Positions 24,725-32,747 of a DNA stretch of 64,000 bases are shown here, in pieces. The translations under genes and the position numbers were made by a program. This DNA is from Larkinella sp051857545 (GTDB lineage Bacteria > Bacteroidota > Bacteroidia > Cytophagales > Spirosomataceae). Where the stretch lies: the NCBI RefSeq assembly GCF_051857545.1, contig NZ_JBPZHB010000002.1, positions 806,001 to 870,000 of the forward strand, in the 5' to 3' direction. The notes under the pieces are model-generated. The model ran no database searches. It was not told the DNA's origin and was given only the letters and a program-made list of their open reading frames with translations. The stretch's first letter is position 1. The number at the start of each line of letters is the position of its first letter.

Positions 24725-25689
24725 AATTTGCGTCCCAGAACCTTGACCAGTTTGGTCAGGCCGACATTGAAGAAATGATCGAAGATGCCGTGGTAGCGGC
24801 TGTTCACGACCAGACCACGGCGGGTTTGGATGTGATTACCGACGGCGAGCAAACCCGGCTGGACTTCAATCTGTCGTTTTACGGCTACATCAAAGGCCTG
24901 CAACCCAATCATTCGGAGACGCGCAAATTTGGCCCACCCGCCCACGACCAGCGCGGCAAACATTCCATCGTGGAAGAACTGACCGCGCCGAAAGGACTGG
25001 GAGCCGTCCGGGAATTCGAACGACTGAAGAAACTGGCTCCGGCTGGCCCTACGCTAAAGGCTTCGATTCCAGGACCGTATACGCTCAGTGGCCGGATGTT
25101 GCCGAATGACCGCTACAAAGACCGCTACGACATCACGGAAGCGCTGTTGCCGTTTGTTCGGAAGGAACTGGAAGATCTGGTGGCGGCTGGCTGTACGGAA
25201 ATCACCGTCGATGAGCCGTCGATGTCGTGTTATGCCTACAAGGAAGATACAAAGCGGTTTGTCGACATTTTCAACCGGACGGTGGCACCGGTCGTCGGGA
25301 AATGCCGCCTTTCGACGCACCTCTGTTTCGGGAATTTCAAAGGGCGACCGGTGGGGTACCGGAAAATTCACCCGATGCTGCCGGATTTTCTGGACCTGGC
25401 CGTCGATGAAGTGCACGTTGAAATGGCGAACCGCGAGTTTGACGAAATTGAACTGATTGCGGAATTTGCCCAAAAAATGGACGTGGCCGTCGGCATCATC
25501 GACGTGAAGAATTACTACATCGAAACCGTCAAAGACGTAATCGAGCGCATCGAGCGGTGTTTGAAATACATTCCCGCCGAAAAACTGGCCGTTGCCCCCG
25601 ATTGTGGTCTGAGCCAAACCGCCCGCTGGGCCGCGCGCCAGAAACTAACGAATATGGTGGCTGGCGCGAAAAAAGTGCGGTTGGGGTAA
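24664..25689 (+). CDS. MetE C-terminal-like cobalamin-independent methyltransferase family protein
   Basis: 341 residues. The MetE catalytic-domain pattern is present: TTVIGSYPFPGWLE at the start, TAGLDVITDGEQTRLDFN, KASIPGPYTLSGRM, VDEPSMSCYAYKED, zinc ligands His and Cys in STHLCFGNF, Glu in HVEMANREFDEIE, and the last Cys in APDCGLSQTARWAA. At 341 residues it is a stand-alone C-terminal half; such proteins transfer methyl groups or cleave carbon-sulfur compounds rather than make methionine by the full MetE reaction. It closes the ROK-to-MetE-like operon and begins inside the 3' end of the preceding gene. A hairpin at 25737-25763 follows. Confidence 0.87.
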   Translation: MQPNPIRTTVIGSYPFPGWLEFASQNLDQFGQADIEEMIEDAVVAAVHDQTTAGLDVITDGEQTRLDFNLSFYGYIKGLQPNHSETRKFGPPAHDQRGKHSIVEELTAPKGLGAVREFERLKKLAPAGPTLKASIPGPYTLSGRMLPNDRYKDRYDITEALLPFVRKELEDLVAAGCTEITVDEPSMSCYAYKEDTKRFVDIFNRTVAPVVGKCRLSTHLCFGNFKGRPVGYRKIHPMLPDFLDLAVDEVHVEMANREFDEIELIAEFAQKMDVAVGIIDVKNYYIETVKDVIERIERCLKYIPAEKLAVAPDCGLSQTARWAARQKLTNMVAGAKKVRLG

Positions 25690-25736
25690 ATATTCAATAA
25701 TTCGGTATTGAACGCCGAGTTCGCCAGTTTGATCCG

Positions 25737-25763
25737 AAAACCGTTGCCGTGAAGGGCGGTTTT
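25737..25763 (+). terminator. Terminator of the ROK-to-MetE-like operon
   Basis: AAAACCG (25737-25743) pairs with CGGTTTT (25757-25763) with a 13-nt loop, and the second arm provides the U-tract. A smaller TTCAATA/TATTGAA hairpin lies just before it at 25693-25712. Confidence 0.5.
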
Positions 25764-25794
25764 ATGCGCGTAATTTTGATTGAAAACCCATTGT

Positions 25795-26649
25795 ATGAAC
25801 GATTTGATTGCTGCTTTTCAAAAAGACCAGACCTTTCTTTCGGATCTGGAAAACGCCCGTTCCCAACCCGATCTGCTCCATATCTGGTGGTTAGGGCAGA
25901 GCGGTTTTTTGCTGCAATGGCAGGGTCGACGGCTGTTGTTTGATCCATATTTATCCGATTCGCTGTCGATTAAATATGCCCAAACCGACAAGCCGCACGT
26001 CCGGATGTCGGAACAGGTCGTTGATCCGGGGCAACTCACCGGGATCGATGTTGTTACGTCGAGTCATAACCATACAGATCATCTGGACGCGGAAACCCTG
26101 CTTCCCTTGTTCAACGCCAACCCGGAAATTCAGTTCGTCATTCCGGAAGCCAACCGGTTTTTTGTGGCCGACCGAATCAAACGCGATCCCGGTTTTCCCA
26201 TCGGTCTGAACGACGGCGAAACCACCGAGGTCGCCGGTTTTATGTTTCACGGTGTTCCGGCGGCTCATAACAGCCTGGAGCGCGACGATCAGGGGCGTTG
26301 CAAATTCATGGGATTCGTGGTGCAGGCCGGACCGTGGACGGTGTATCACAGCGGGGATACCCTTTGGTATGACGGAATGGTCGAAATGCTGAAACCGTTT
26401 CAAATCGATTTGGCCTTTTTGCCGATCAATGGAAACAAACCCGAACGGCGCGTGGCCGGAAACCTGAATCCCGAAGAAGCCGCCCGCCTGGGAAAGGAAA
26501 TCGGTGCTGGTCTGGTAATTCCGCATCATTACCACCTGTTTGAATTCAATACCGAAGACCCCGCCCAGTTTGTTCGCGAAGCGGAGCGGCAGGGGACACC
26601 CTATAAAGTGCTGCGATTGGGCGAGCGCTGGAGCGGAAAAAAGGAATAG
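25795..26649 (+). CDS. UlaG-like metallo-beta-lactamase-fold hydrolase
   Basis: 284 residues from ATG 25795; the alternative TTG at 25780 adds five residues. The metal-binding motif is SSHNHTDHLD (HxHxDH), with the further ligands in VPAAHNSLERD, VYHSGDTLWYDG (His and Asp) and LVIPHHYHLFEF. The start LLHIWWLGQSGFLLQWQGRR matches the UlaG/L-ascorbate-6-phosphate lactonase group. Cytoplasmic metal-dependent hydrolase, possibly a lactonase of sugar acids. It is separated from the MetE-like gene by 105 bases with two hairpins, so it may be transcribed separately. Confidence 0.87.
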   Translation: MNDLIAAFQKDQTFLSDLENARSQPDLLHIWWLGQSGFLLQWQGRRLLFDPYLSDSLSIKYAQTDKPHVRMSEQVVDPGQLTGIDVVTSSHNHTDHLDAETLLPLFNANPEIQFVIPEANRFFVADRIKRDPGFPIGLNDGETTEVAGFMFHGVPAAHNSLERDDQGRCKFMGFVVQAGPWTVYHSGDTLWYDGMVEMLKPFQIDLAFLPINGNKPERRVAGNLNPEEAARLGKEIGAGLVIPHHYHLFEFNTEDPAQFVREAERQGTPYKVLRLGERWSGKKE

Positions 26650-26726
26650 GCCGGAACTGTTGATTATTGCCGGGTGAATGCCGAATATTGGAGAAAGGTC
26701 TATCTACGAACCCTGCCTTTCTTCCC

Positions 26727-27911
26727 ATGAAAAAAATAGCTGCATTTTTTCTGCTTGCCGGGCCGCTCTACGCCCAAAATCCTACTTTCAAGATTCAGGT
26801 AGTTGATAATCAGATTGATATTGGCTACGGATTAGCCATCGGAGACGTCGACGGTGACAAAAAACCGGATATTCTGATGGCCGACCAGAAAGAAATTGTC
26901 TGGTACCGAAACCCGGGAAAACCGTCTGAAACGTGGCAACGGCATGTCATGGCACAGAATCTGACCCCGCAGGATAACGTCTGCATTGCCGCCCGCGACA
27001 TCGACGGCGATGGCAAAGTGGAAGTGGCGGTCGGAGCGGGCTGGAACCCGTCTGAAACCAACGATTCCACCAAATCCGGGGCGGTTTTTTACTTGATTCG
27101 CCCGAACAATCCGACCCAGATTTGGGAAGCTGTTCGGCTGCACCACGAAGTGACGACCCACCGGATGCGCTGGGCTAAAGTGGCACCAAATCGGTATCAA
27201 TTGATTGTGGTGCCGCTGCACGGGCTGGGGAACAAAAACGGCGAGGGGCGGGGTGTGCGGATTTTGGGTTACGAAAAACCGAAAAATCCCCGCGATCCGT
27301 GGCGGATGCAACTGGTCGATTCAACGATGCACCTGACCCACAATTTTGAGATTTGGGAGGATGGCGCCGAAACCCGGATGCTGGTTGGCAGCAAAGAAGG
27401 CGGAAAAACGGTGGCCTATCGCGGTGGCAAATGGACGCCGGTGGATCGCTGGATTGGCGCTGGCAACGGCATGGGGGAGGTGCGCCGGGGGTTCCAGAAT
27501 GCTAAAATGCCGTTCGTGGCCGCCGTCGAGCCCATGCACGGGAACAAGCTCGTGGTGTATAAAAACGGCCCGATTGCCGATGCGCCGGATAAGCTGATGT
27601 ACGGTGTTCAGCAAACACTGACGGAGCAGTTGAGTCAGGGCCACGCGCTCGCTTGTGGTGACTTCCTGAAACTCGGCGTCGACCAGATTGCCGTCGGCTG
27701 GCGCAATCCCAATGCCGAAAAGAAAGTGGGCGTACGGCTTTTTGTACCCGATAAAACGTTGCATACCTGGCAGGAACACGTTCTCGACGATAGCGTAATG
27801 ATGGCGGCTGAAGATCTGCAAGCCGCTGATTTAGACGGCGATGGTGATCTAGACTTGATCGCATCCGGTCGGGCCACGCTGAATCTGCTGATTTACTGGA
27901 ATTTAAGATAG
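26727..27911 (+). CDS. Secreted FG-GAP/VCBS-repeat beta-propeller protein
   Basis: 394 residues from ATG 26727, with a signal peptide ending at LYAQ (about residue 17). It contains at least three calcium-binding-like FG-GAP loops: AIGDVDGDKKPDILMAD, AARDIDGDGKVEVAVGAG and AADLDGDGDLDLIASG, spread over the length, as in integrin-like propellers. No catalytic domain is visible. Proteins of this kind are often encoded in sugar-oxidation loci and may bind polysaccharide or other proteins. Its last codons and stop are part of the inverted repeat R5 at 27907-27995. Confidence 0.8.
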   Translation: MKKIAAFFLLAGPLYAQNPTFKIQVVDNQIDIGYGLAIGDVDGDKKPDILMADQKEIVWYRNPGKPSETWQRHVMAQNLTPQDNVCIAARDIDGDGKVEVAVGAGWNPSETNDSTKSGAVFYLIRPNNPTQIWEAVRLHHEVTTHRMRWAKVAPNRYQLIVVPLHGLGNKNGEGRGVRILGYEKPKNPRDPWRMQLVDSTMHLTHNFEIWEDGAETRMLVGSKEGGKTVAYRGGKWTPVDRWIGAGNGMGEVRRGFQNAKMPFVAAVEPMHGNKLVVYKNGPIADAPDKLMYGVQQTLTEQLSQGHALACGDFLKLGVDQIAVGWRNPNAEKKVGVRLFVPDKTLHTWQEHVLDDSVMMAAEDLQAADLDGDGDLDLIASGRATLNLLIYWNLR

Positions 27912-27995
27912 GAACACTGATTGGACGGATATAACAGATTTAAACTGATATTATCCGCGAAAATCTGTTACATCCGTCCAATCAGTGTTCCTATC
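27907..27995. repeat. Inverted repeat with 9-nt word arms (R5)
   Basis: Arms 27907-27941 and 27961-27995, 35 nt each, with one mismatch. The left side reads as nonamers ACTGATTGG, ACGGATATA, ACAGATTTA, AACTGATAT; the right as AAATCTGTT, ACATCCGTC, CAATCAGTG. The left arm contains the stop codon of the FG-GAP gene (27909-27911). The outer sequence GGAACAC matches element R6, 25 kb away, and both use ACGGAT-type nonamers. Confidence 0.88.
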
Positions 27996-28073
27996 ATCTA
28001 TACCCAAAAACCAACGATCAATGAATTAAATACCAAACTAATTAACAACCAGCGTCATAACCTCATTTTCACA

Positions 28074-28556
28074 ATGGAAGAAACAATGAAACAGCTCGAC
28101 GAAGTGGAAATCATTGATTTCGATCCGGCCTATCGCGAACAGTTCAAATGGTTGAACCTAGCCTGGATTGAGAAGTATTTCAAAGTGGAAGAACCCGATA
28201 TTCGTGCCTTGAGTAGCCCCGAAGGATACGTGATTGCCAAAGGCGGACGGGTGTTTTTTGCCCGGTATCGGGGAGAAATTGTGGGAACCTGTGCGCTGCT
28301 AAAAAACAGCAGTGAAGTCTATGAACTCGGGAAAATGGCCGTAACGCCGGAAGCCCAGGGCAAACAGATTGGGAAAAAACTTTGTCTTCACGCCCTGGAA
28401 GTAGCCCGGCAAATGGGGGCCAGACAGGTATACCTGGAATCGAACACCAGCCTGACTCCCGCGCTGGAACTGTATAAAAAAGTGGGTTTTTTCAGGGTCG
28501 AATCTAGTCCGTCGCATTACCAGCGGTCGAACATCAAGATGCAGATAGACCTGTAA
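28074..28556 (+). CDS. GNAT-family N-acetyltransferase
   Basis: 160 residues from ATG 28074; an in-frame start at 27921 lies in repeat R5 and is rejected, and ATG 28086 is a possible shorter start. The acetyl-CoA fold is shown by VYELGKMAVTPEAQGKQIGK (motif A, with the QGKQIG pyrophosphate loop) and VYLESNTSLTPALELYKKVG (motif B). The substrate is unknown; an amino group of a small molecule or protein. It lies 78 bases after R5 and converges on a small minus-strand gene that ends 8 bases beyond its stop. Confidence 0.85.
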   Translation: MEETMKQLDEVEIIDFDPAYREQFKWLNLAWIEKYFKVEEPDIRALSSPEGYVIAKGGRVFFARYRGEIVGTCALLKNSSEVYELGKMAVTPEAQGKQIGKKLCLHALEVARQMGARQVYLESNTSLTPALELYKKVGFFRVESSPSHYQRSNIKMQIDL

Positions 28557-28563
28557 AACCGCT

Positions 28564-28929
28564 TTATGAAAGCTGAATGGCCAGATTGCGCAAAGCCGCA
28601 GCAAGCGCTTCCAATTGGGGAGGAAGTTCACCTTCAGGCCCCACTTGGGTTGCGAATTCGGTTGTATCGTCGGCAATTTCATTCAGGAGACGCTGGGTCG
28701 TAGCCTGATCAGGCGATTGAGTGGTCAGTGCGTCGCTTAGTTCCGATAGTTTTTCACCCAGTGGCTGCGTGTTTTCGTTCTGTTTCAGGATGTCGACCCA
28801 TTTCTGAAGCAGGTTGGTATCGGCCTTGCCGGTTTCCAGATCAATGCCGTCGGTCAGGGTATCGATCGTATTTTCAAGCAGTTCGCTTGTTTTGGGAAGG
28901 CTGTCTAAAAAATCGTTTTGGGGCTCCAT
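28564..28929 (-). CDS. Conserved hypothetical acidic helical protein
   Basis: 121 residues, not recognised. It is acidic, mostly helical by composition, without signal or membrane segment. Segments such as LQKWVDILKQNENTQPLGEK, LLNEIADDTTEFATQVG and LEALAAALRNLAIQ suggest amphipathic helices and perhaps a small bundle. It is monocistronic, divergent from arfB with an 85-base spacer, and convergent with the GNAT gene. A function cannot be inferred. Confidence 0.7.
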   Translation of the reverse strand: MEPQNDFLDSLPKTSELLENTIDTLTDGIDLETGKADTNLLQKWVDILKQNENTQPLGEKLSELSDALTTQSPDQATTQRLLNEIADDTTEFATQVGPEGELPPQLEALAAALRNLAIQLS

Positions 28930-28969
28930 TTGGCTCGAATGCTATGTCGTATTCCTGTAAACTGAACCG

Positions 28970-28997
28970 TTGGTATCGGGGATTGTTTGTAGCTTTG
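28970..28997 (+). promoter_or_regulatory. Candidate promoter of arfB
   Basis: TTG (28970-28972), 17 bases, then TAGCTTTG (28990-28997), an exact TAnnTTTG. The spacing is shorter than the usual 19-21. The arfB start codon lies 17 bases downstream, giving a short leader. Confidence 0.45.
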
Positions 28998-29014
28998 TCA
29001 AGTTTTTGCAGAAC

Positions 29015-29419
29015 ATGGACCCAACCCGACTATACCCCGAATTACAATTCCAGTTTGCCCGCAGTGGGGGCAAAGGCGGTCAGAACGTGAACAAGGTAGC
29101 AACAAAAGCGGAATTATACTTTGATATTCCCCACTCGGTGGTGTTGACGGAAGAAGAAAAAGCGGTTTTGCTCGAAAAACTCGTCAACAAAATCACTACC
29201 GAAGGCGTGTTGGTGCTCTACCACCAGACCGAGCGGACCCAATTAGGCAACCGCGACAAGGTCACCGAGAAGTTCTACCAGTTGATCCGCAAGGCTTTTG
29301 AGAAAGAAAAGCCCCGAAAAGCTACCCGGCCGACGAAGGCGTCGCGGGACGAGAAACTGGTTTCGAAGAAAAAACGGGGTGAAATCAAGGAACGTAGAAA
29401 AAAAGTCGATTTCGACTAA
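29015..29419 (+). CDS. arfB: Peptidyl-tRNA hydrolase ArfB (ribosome rescue factor)
   Basis: 134 residues from ATG 29015. The catalytic GGQ motif is ARSGGKGGQNVNKVATKAEL at about residues 15-34, and the C-terminal tail (KPRKATRPTKASRDEKLVSK and onward) is strongly basic, as needed to enter the empty mRNA channel of a stalled ribosome. It hydrolyses peptidyl-tRNA on non-stop ribosomes. The length matches stand-alone ArfB proteins, not class I release factors. It is followed after 6 bases by the lactate-dehydrogenase-like gene, likely cotranscribed. A longer start at 28970 overlaps the promoter. Confidence 0.93.
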   Translation: MDPTRLYPELQFQFARSGGKGGQNVNKVATKAELYFDIPHSVVLTEEEKAVLLEKLVNKITTEGVLVLYHQTERTQLGNRDKVTEKFYQLIRKAFEKEKPRKATRPTKASRDEKLVSKKKRGEIKERRKKVDFD

Positions 29420-29425
29420 AACCGC

Positions 29426-30823
29426 ATGGACGATCTGCTCAGACAACGCGTTTCCACGGCGCTACAGGCTCTTTTAGGCGACCGGGTGACGGACCAACCA
29501 GAAATCCGGAAGCAACACGGAGCCGGGTTTAGTTACCACACCTGCCAGCCGCCGGATTGGGTCGTTTTCCCCAAAACCACGGAAGAAATTGCCACGATCG
29601 TCCGACTTTGCCAGGAACATCAGCTTCCCATCATTCCGTTCGGCGCCGGAACGTCGGTGGAAGGCCACGTTCTGGCGCTGAAGGGGGGCGTTTGCGTCGA
29701 TCTCCGGTCGATGAACCAGATTCTGGAAGTCGATGCGGCCAATCGGTGCGCCACGGTTCAGGCGGGAGTGACCCGGAATCAACTGGATGCCTGGCTGGAA
29801 GGCAGCGGTTTCTTTTTTCCGATCGGTCCCGGCGTCAATGCCACACTGGGCGGCATGGCCAGCACCCGGGCGTCGGGGACGAATGCGGTTCGCTACGGAA
29901 CCATGAAAGACAATGTGCTGTCGCTGAAAGTTGTATTGCCGGACGGCCAAGTCATTAAAACAGGCAGCAAAGCCCGGAAATCCTCGACCGGTTATGACCT
30001 CACCCGCTTGTACATCGGTTCGGAAGGAACCCTGGGGATTCTGGCCGAACTGACGCTGAAATTGCACAGCTATCCCGAGGCTATTTATGCGGCTGTTTGC
30101 TCCTTCCCGGATGTGGAAGCTGCGGTCAATACGGCCATCCAAACGATTCAGGCCGGGGTGGCGATTGCCAAAATTGAGTTGCTGGATGCGCTGATGATGC
30201 AGGCCGTCAACCGGTATTCAGGTCTCGGTTATCCCGAAAAACCGACGTTATTTCTGGAATTTCACGGTTCACCCGCCGAAATCGAAGGGCAGATCCAGCG
30301 CGTACAGGCTTTTGCGAGTCGGTTTGGGGGAACTGATTTGATCTGGGAACAGGAAGAAACCGCCCGCCTGAAATTATGGCAGGCACGGACGGATGCCGCC
30401 CCGGCCGCCCTGGCGATGGTGCCCGGTTCCAGTATGATGTCGACCGATGTGTGCGTACCGATTTCGCGGCTGGCTCAGTGCATCGTCGATACGCAGGCTG
30501 ATCTGGCCGAAACCGGGCTTTTTGCCCCCATTCTCGGACACGTGGGCGACGGCAATTTTCACCTCACCATCCCCATCGATCCCGCTAGCCCCGGCCAGTT
30601 TGAAAAAGCCAAAGCCCTGAATGAACGGCTGGTGCATCGGGCGCTGGCGCTGGAAGGAACCTGTTCGGGAGAACACGGGATTGGCATCGGGAAACTAGCG
30701 TATCTGGCTCAGGAACACGGCGTAGCGCTCGACGTGATGCGGGCGATCAAAAACGCCCTCGACCCCAACAACCTCATGAACCCCGGAAAATTGCTGCCGC
30801 CGGTTGGGCCCGATTTGAGGTAA
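29426..30823 (+). CDS. FAD-linked D-lactate/glycolate dehydrogenase-like oxidase
   Basis: 465 residues. The PCMH-type FAD domain has VVFPKTTEEIATIVRLCQEH, IIPFGAGTSVEGHVL, PIGPGVNATLGGMASTRASG and YIGSEGTLGILAELTLKL. The C-terminal oxidase domain ends with ILGHVGDGNFHLTIPID, GTCSGEHGIGIGK and NALDPNNLMNPGKLL. This is the family of D-lactate dehydrogenase (cytochrome), GlcD and mitochondrial LDHD. It oxidises a D-2-hydroxyacid to the 2-oxoacid, passing electrons to the respiratory chain. No Fe-S partner (GlcE/F) is adjacent, which favours the single-subunit D-lactate type. It is 6 bases behind arfB. Confidence 0.9.
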   Translation: MDDLLRQRVSTALQALLGDRVTDQPEIRKQHGAGFSYHTCQPPDWVVFPKTTEEIATIVRLCQEHQLPIIPFGAGTSVEGHVLALKGGVCVDLRSMNQILEVDAANRCATVQAGVTRNQLDAWLEGSGFFFPIGPGVNATLGGMASTRASGTNAVRYGTMKDNVLSLKVVLPDGQVIKTGSKARKSSTGYDLTRLYIGSEGTLGILAELTLKLHSYPEAIYAAVCSFPDVEAAVNTAIQTIQAGVAIAKIELLDALMMQAVNRYSGLGYPEKPTLFLEFHGSPAEIEGQIQRVQAFASRFGGTDLIWEQEETARLKLWQARTDAAPAALAMVPGSSMMSTDVCVPISRLAQCIVDTQADLAETGLFAPILGHVGDGNFHLTIPIDPASPGQFEKAKALNERLVHRALALEGTCSGEHGIGIGKLAYLAQEHGVALDVMRAIKNALDPNNLMNPGKLLPPVGPDLR

Positions 30824-30890
30824 AAACCTGGCGGGAGAAAGTGAATGATCGATGAGAAAAAGTCGTTTTTTTACAAAAACAGATGGTTTT

Positions 30891-31103
30891 ATGAAAGAAT
30901 TGATTTTTGTTGTTGAAGAAGATCCGGAAGGGGGTTATACGGCGCGGGCGCTGGGAGAAACTATTTTTACCCAGGGAGAAACCGTCGAAGAATTAAAGCA
31001 AATGATTCGAGATGCCATTGACTGCCACTTTGATGACGCCAGCCAATGGCCCCAGATTGTTCGGCTTCACTTTGTGAAAGATGAAGTTTTTGCCCTACAA
31101 TAA
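30891..31103 (+). CDS. hicB: HicB-like antitoxin (short type)
   Basis: 70 residues from ATG 30891; an earlier in-frame ATG at 30852 adds 13 residues not typical of the family. It has the partial RNase-H-like fold of short HicB proteins: LIFVVEEDPEGGYTARALGE, then ETVEELKQMIRDAIDCHFDD. Such proteins bind and neutralise the HicA mRNA interferase. The toxin gene follows 69 bases later, so antitoxin comes before toxin, the reverse of the textbook hicAB order but known in this subtype. The partner toxin is frameshifted. Confidence 0.75.
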   Translation: MKELIFVVEEDPEGGYTARALGETIFTQGETVEELKQMIRDAIDCHFDDASQWPQIVRLHFVKDEVFALQ

Positions 31104-31172
31104 ACTGTATTTTCATGGTTGCAATTTGTTACCAGCCTTTCCATCAAGGCAAATTCCTTCTACGTTTGGGTC

Positions 31173-31414
31173 ATGAAAATACCACGCGATTTAACCGGTA
31201 CTGAACTCATTCAAATTCTCAAACCGCTGGGGTATCGAATAACTCGTCAAACCGGTAGCCATGTCCGTATTGAAACTGAACAGAATGGCCTGCATCATGA
31301 AACTATCCCTCGCCACAATCCGCTTAAGATTGGTACGTTGAAGCCATCCTAAATAACATTGCCAATCATTTTGGGATGACAAAAGAAGAATTGGTTAAAC
31401 GGCTATTTGGTTAG
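31173..31414 (+). pseudogene. hicA: hicA-like toxin gene interrupted by a one-base frameshift
   Basis: The first frame gives MKIPRDLTGTELIQILKPLG, then RITRQTGSHVRIETE with the catalytic His of GSH, ETIPRHNPLKIGTL, and stops at 31350-31352. From about 31343 another frame continues with AILNNIANHFGMTKEELVKR and LFG to a stop at 31412-31414, exactly the usual HicA C-terminus after KIGTL. One base is missing around 31341-31343. The dsRBD-like core with the His is intact, but the last helices are lost unless the site is bypassed. The antitoxin upstream looks whole. Either genuine decay or a sequencing error. Confidence 0.8.
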
Positions 31415-31421
31415 CTTTAAG

Positions 31422-32456
31422 TTATTTGTGCTGTGATTTGTAATGTTCCGCCAGCACATCTTCACCAAAGTCACTGGTTAAATCCCGCACTACAGTGTGC
31501 GTATGGTTGGCCTGATTCTGCGCATTGTCGTATTCAATGAGCAGCGTGGGGCCGTGAATGCGGTAATACTGGCCTTTGCCGGGACCAAAACCGGGTTGCC
31601 GGTCGCCCGCCCAGGCAAACACCAGTTTGTCCAGGCCGATTTTTTTCAGCTTGTCCATCTGCTGATTTTTCAGCGTCACGTGGTAATTGTTCAGGTAGGT
31701 ATCGAGCAAGGTCAGAAAGGTTTTCTGCTGGCTTTCCGTCAGTTTCAGAAACGGAATACCCTCCATTTTTTCGATGGATACTTTCCGAACGTTGGTGGAA
31801 AAAATTTCCTGCGGGGAGGTTTCGCTCATGAGGGCCATCTTCAACTGATCGCTGTTCAGTGAATTCACCAGCGCCAGCCCCAATTCGGCTTCCTGTTTCA
31901 GAATCTGTTTGCCTTTCTGGGGCACATCGACCCGGACGATGTCGGGATTACTGCCAAGGAACGTGGGCGTCATGCCCGATATTTTGCCCGTCAGCGACGA
32001 AAATTGCCACAATAAATGGTGTCCATTGAGCCGCCAGCCCCAGGGTTCTTTGCTGTTCGGCTCGCCAAAAAACGTGAAAAAGTAGTTGATCGGATCGCGG
32101 TGGGTGTCGTTCGGCGGACGGTTTTCCTGCACGCGCAGCACATTTTCCATGTCCATGATGGCCGTTGTCTTCTCAAATCCCTGCTCACTCATGGCCAGTT
32201 TCAGCAGGGCCATGGCGGCTTTCTGCTGCTCGGGCGTCATTTTTTTCATCGACAGCCCTTTGCGCGGAACCGGCGTGTAATACCACACAAACCGCTCGTC
32301 GTCATTGAACGGAAACATCGCCACTTTGCGCTGCTCTTCATCGAGGGTTTTCAGGAAAGAGGTCACGGCGGCTGCCATTTCCTTGCCGATGGGTTCGCGG
32401 GAAGGGGCCGTGAAGGCCAGCAAAAAACCGGTCAGGAGAATAAAGTACTTTTTCAT
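31422..32456 (-). CDS. DUF3500 family secreted protein
   Basis: 344 residues with a Sec signal (about 1-17). The family marks of DUF3500 are LDEEQRKVAMFPFNDDERFV near residues 38-58, WYYTPVPRKGLSMKKMTPEQ, RDPINYFFTFFGEP, WGWRLNGHHLLWQF, and the late YYRIHGPTLLIEYDN with HTHTVVRDLTSDFG. The function of DUF3500 is not established; the His-rich late motifs and the conserved WGWR...HH look like an active or metal site. It is monocistronic and convergent with the HicB/HicA unit. The 291-base spacer to the divergent GH44 gene shows no convincing promoter or repeat to me. Confidence 0.85.
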   Translation of the reverse strand: MKKYFILLTGFLLAFTAPSREPIGKEMAAAVTSFLKTLDEEQRKVAMFPFNDDERFVWYYTPVPRKGLSMKKMTPEQQKAAMALLKLAMSEQGFEKTTAIMDMENVLRVQENRPPNDTHRDPINYFFTFFGEPNSKEPWGWRLNGHHLLWQFSSLTGKISGMTPTFLGSNPDIVRVDVPQKGKQILKQEAELGLALVNSLNSDQLKMALMSETSPQEIFSTNVRKVSIEKMEGIPFLKLTESQQKTFLTLLDTYLNNYHVTLKNQQMDKLKKIGLDKLVFAWAGDRQPGFGPGKGQYYRIHGPTLLIEYDNAQNQANHTHTVVRDLTSDFGEDVLAEHYKSQHK

Positions 32457-32747
32457 GAAGGCTTAGGAATTTTGGGGGGAAGATACGGAATTTTACGGTT
32501 TATGGTGCTGTCTTTTGTTTTTCAGAACAGACCCAGTGAACCGGGGTCGCATCCGTCCTTTTTTTCATCCGCTGCAAACCCCCGTTTGAATAATAGAAAG
32601 TCCAGTTCAGCCATTTCTGCTTAATCCAGGGCTTCTAGATTCTGTATTTTGTCTGATAAATAACCGGATCAATCCTTTTTTGACCCTTTGTCCGGACGTT
32701 CAGTATAACAACAAAACAAGTCCACTATTCACTTATCATCTACCACC

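Noticed and set aside
32016..32624. A 202-codon plus-strand frame over the DUF3500 gene
   Set aside because: Antisense shadow of a gene with a signal peptide and family motifs; its end in the spacer has no support.
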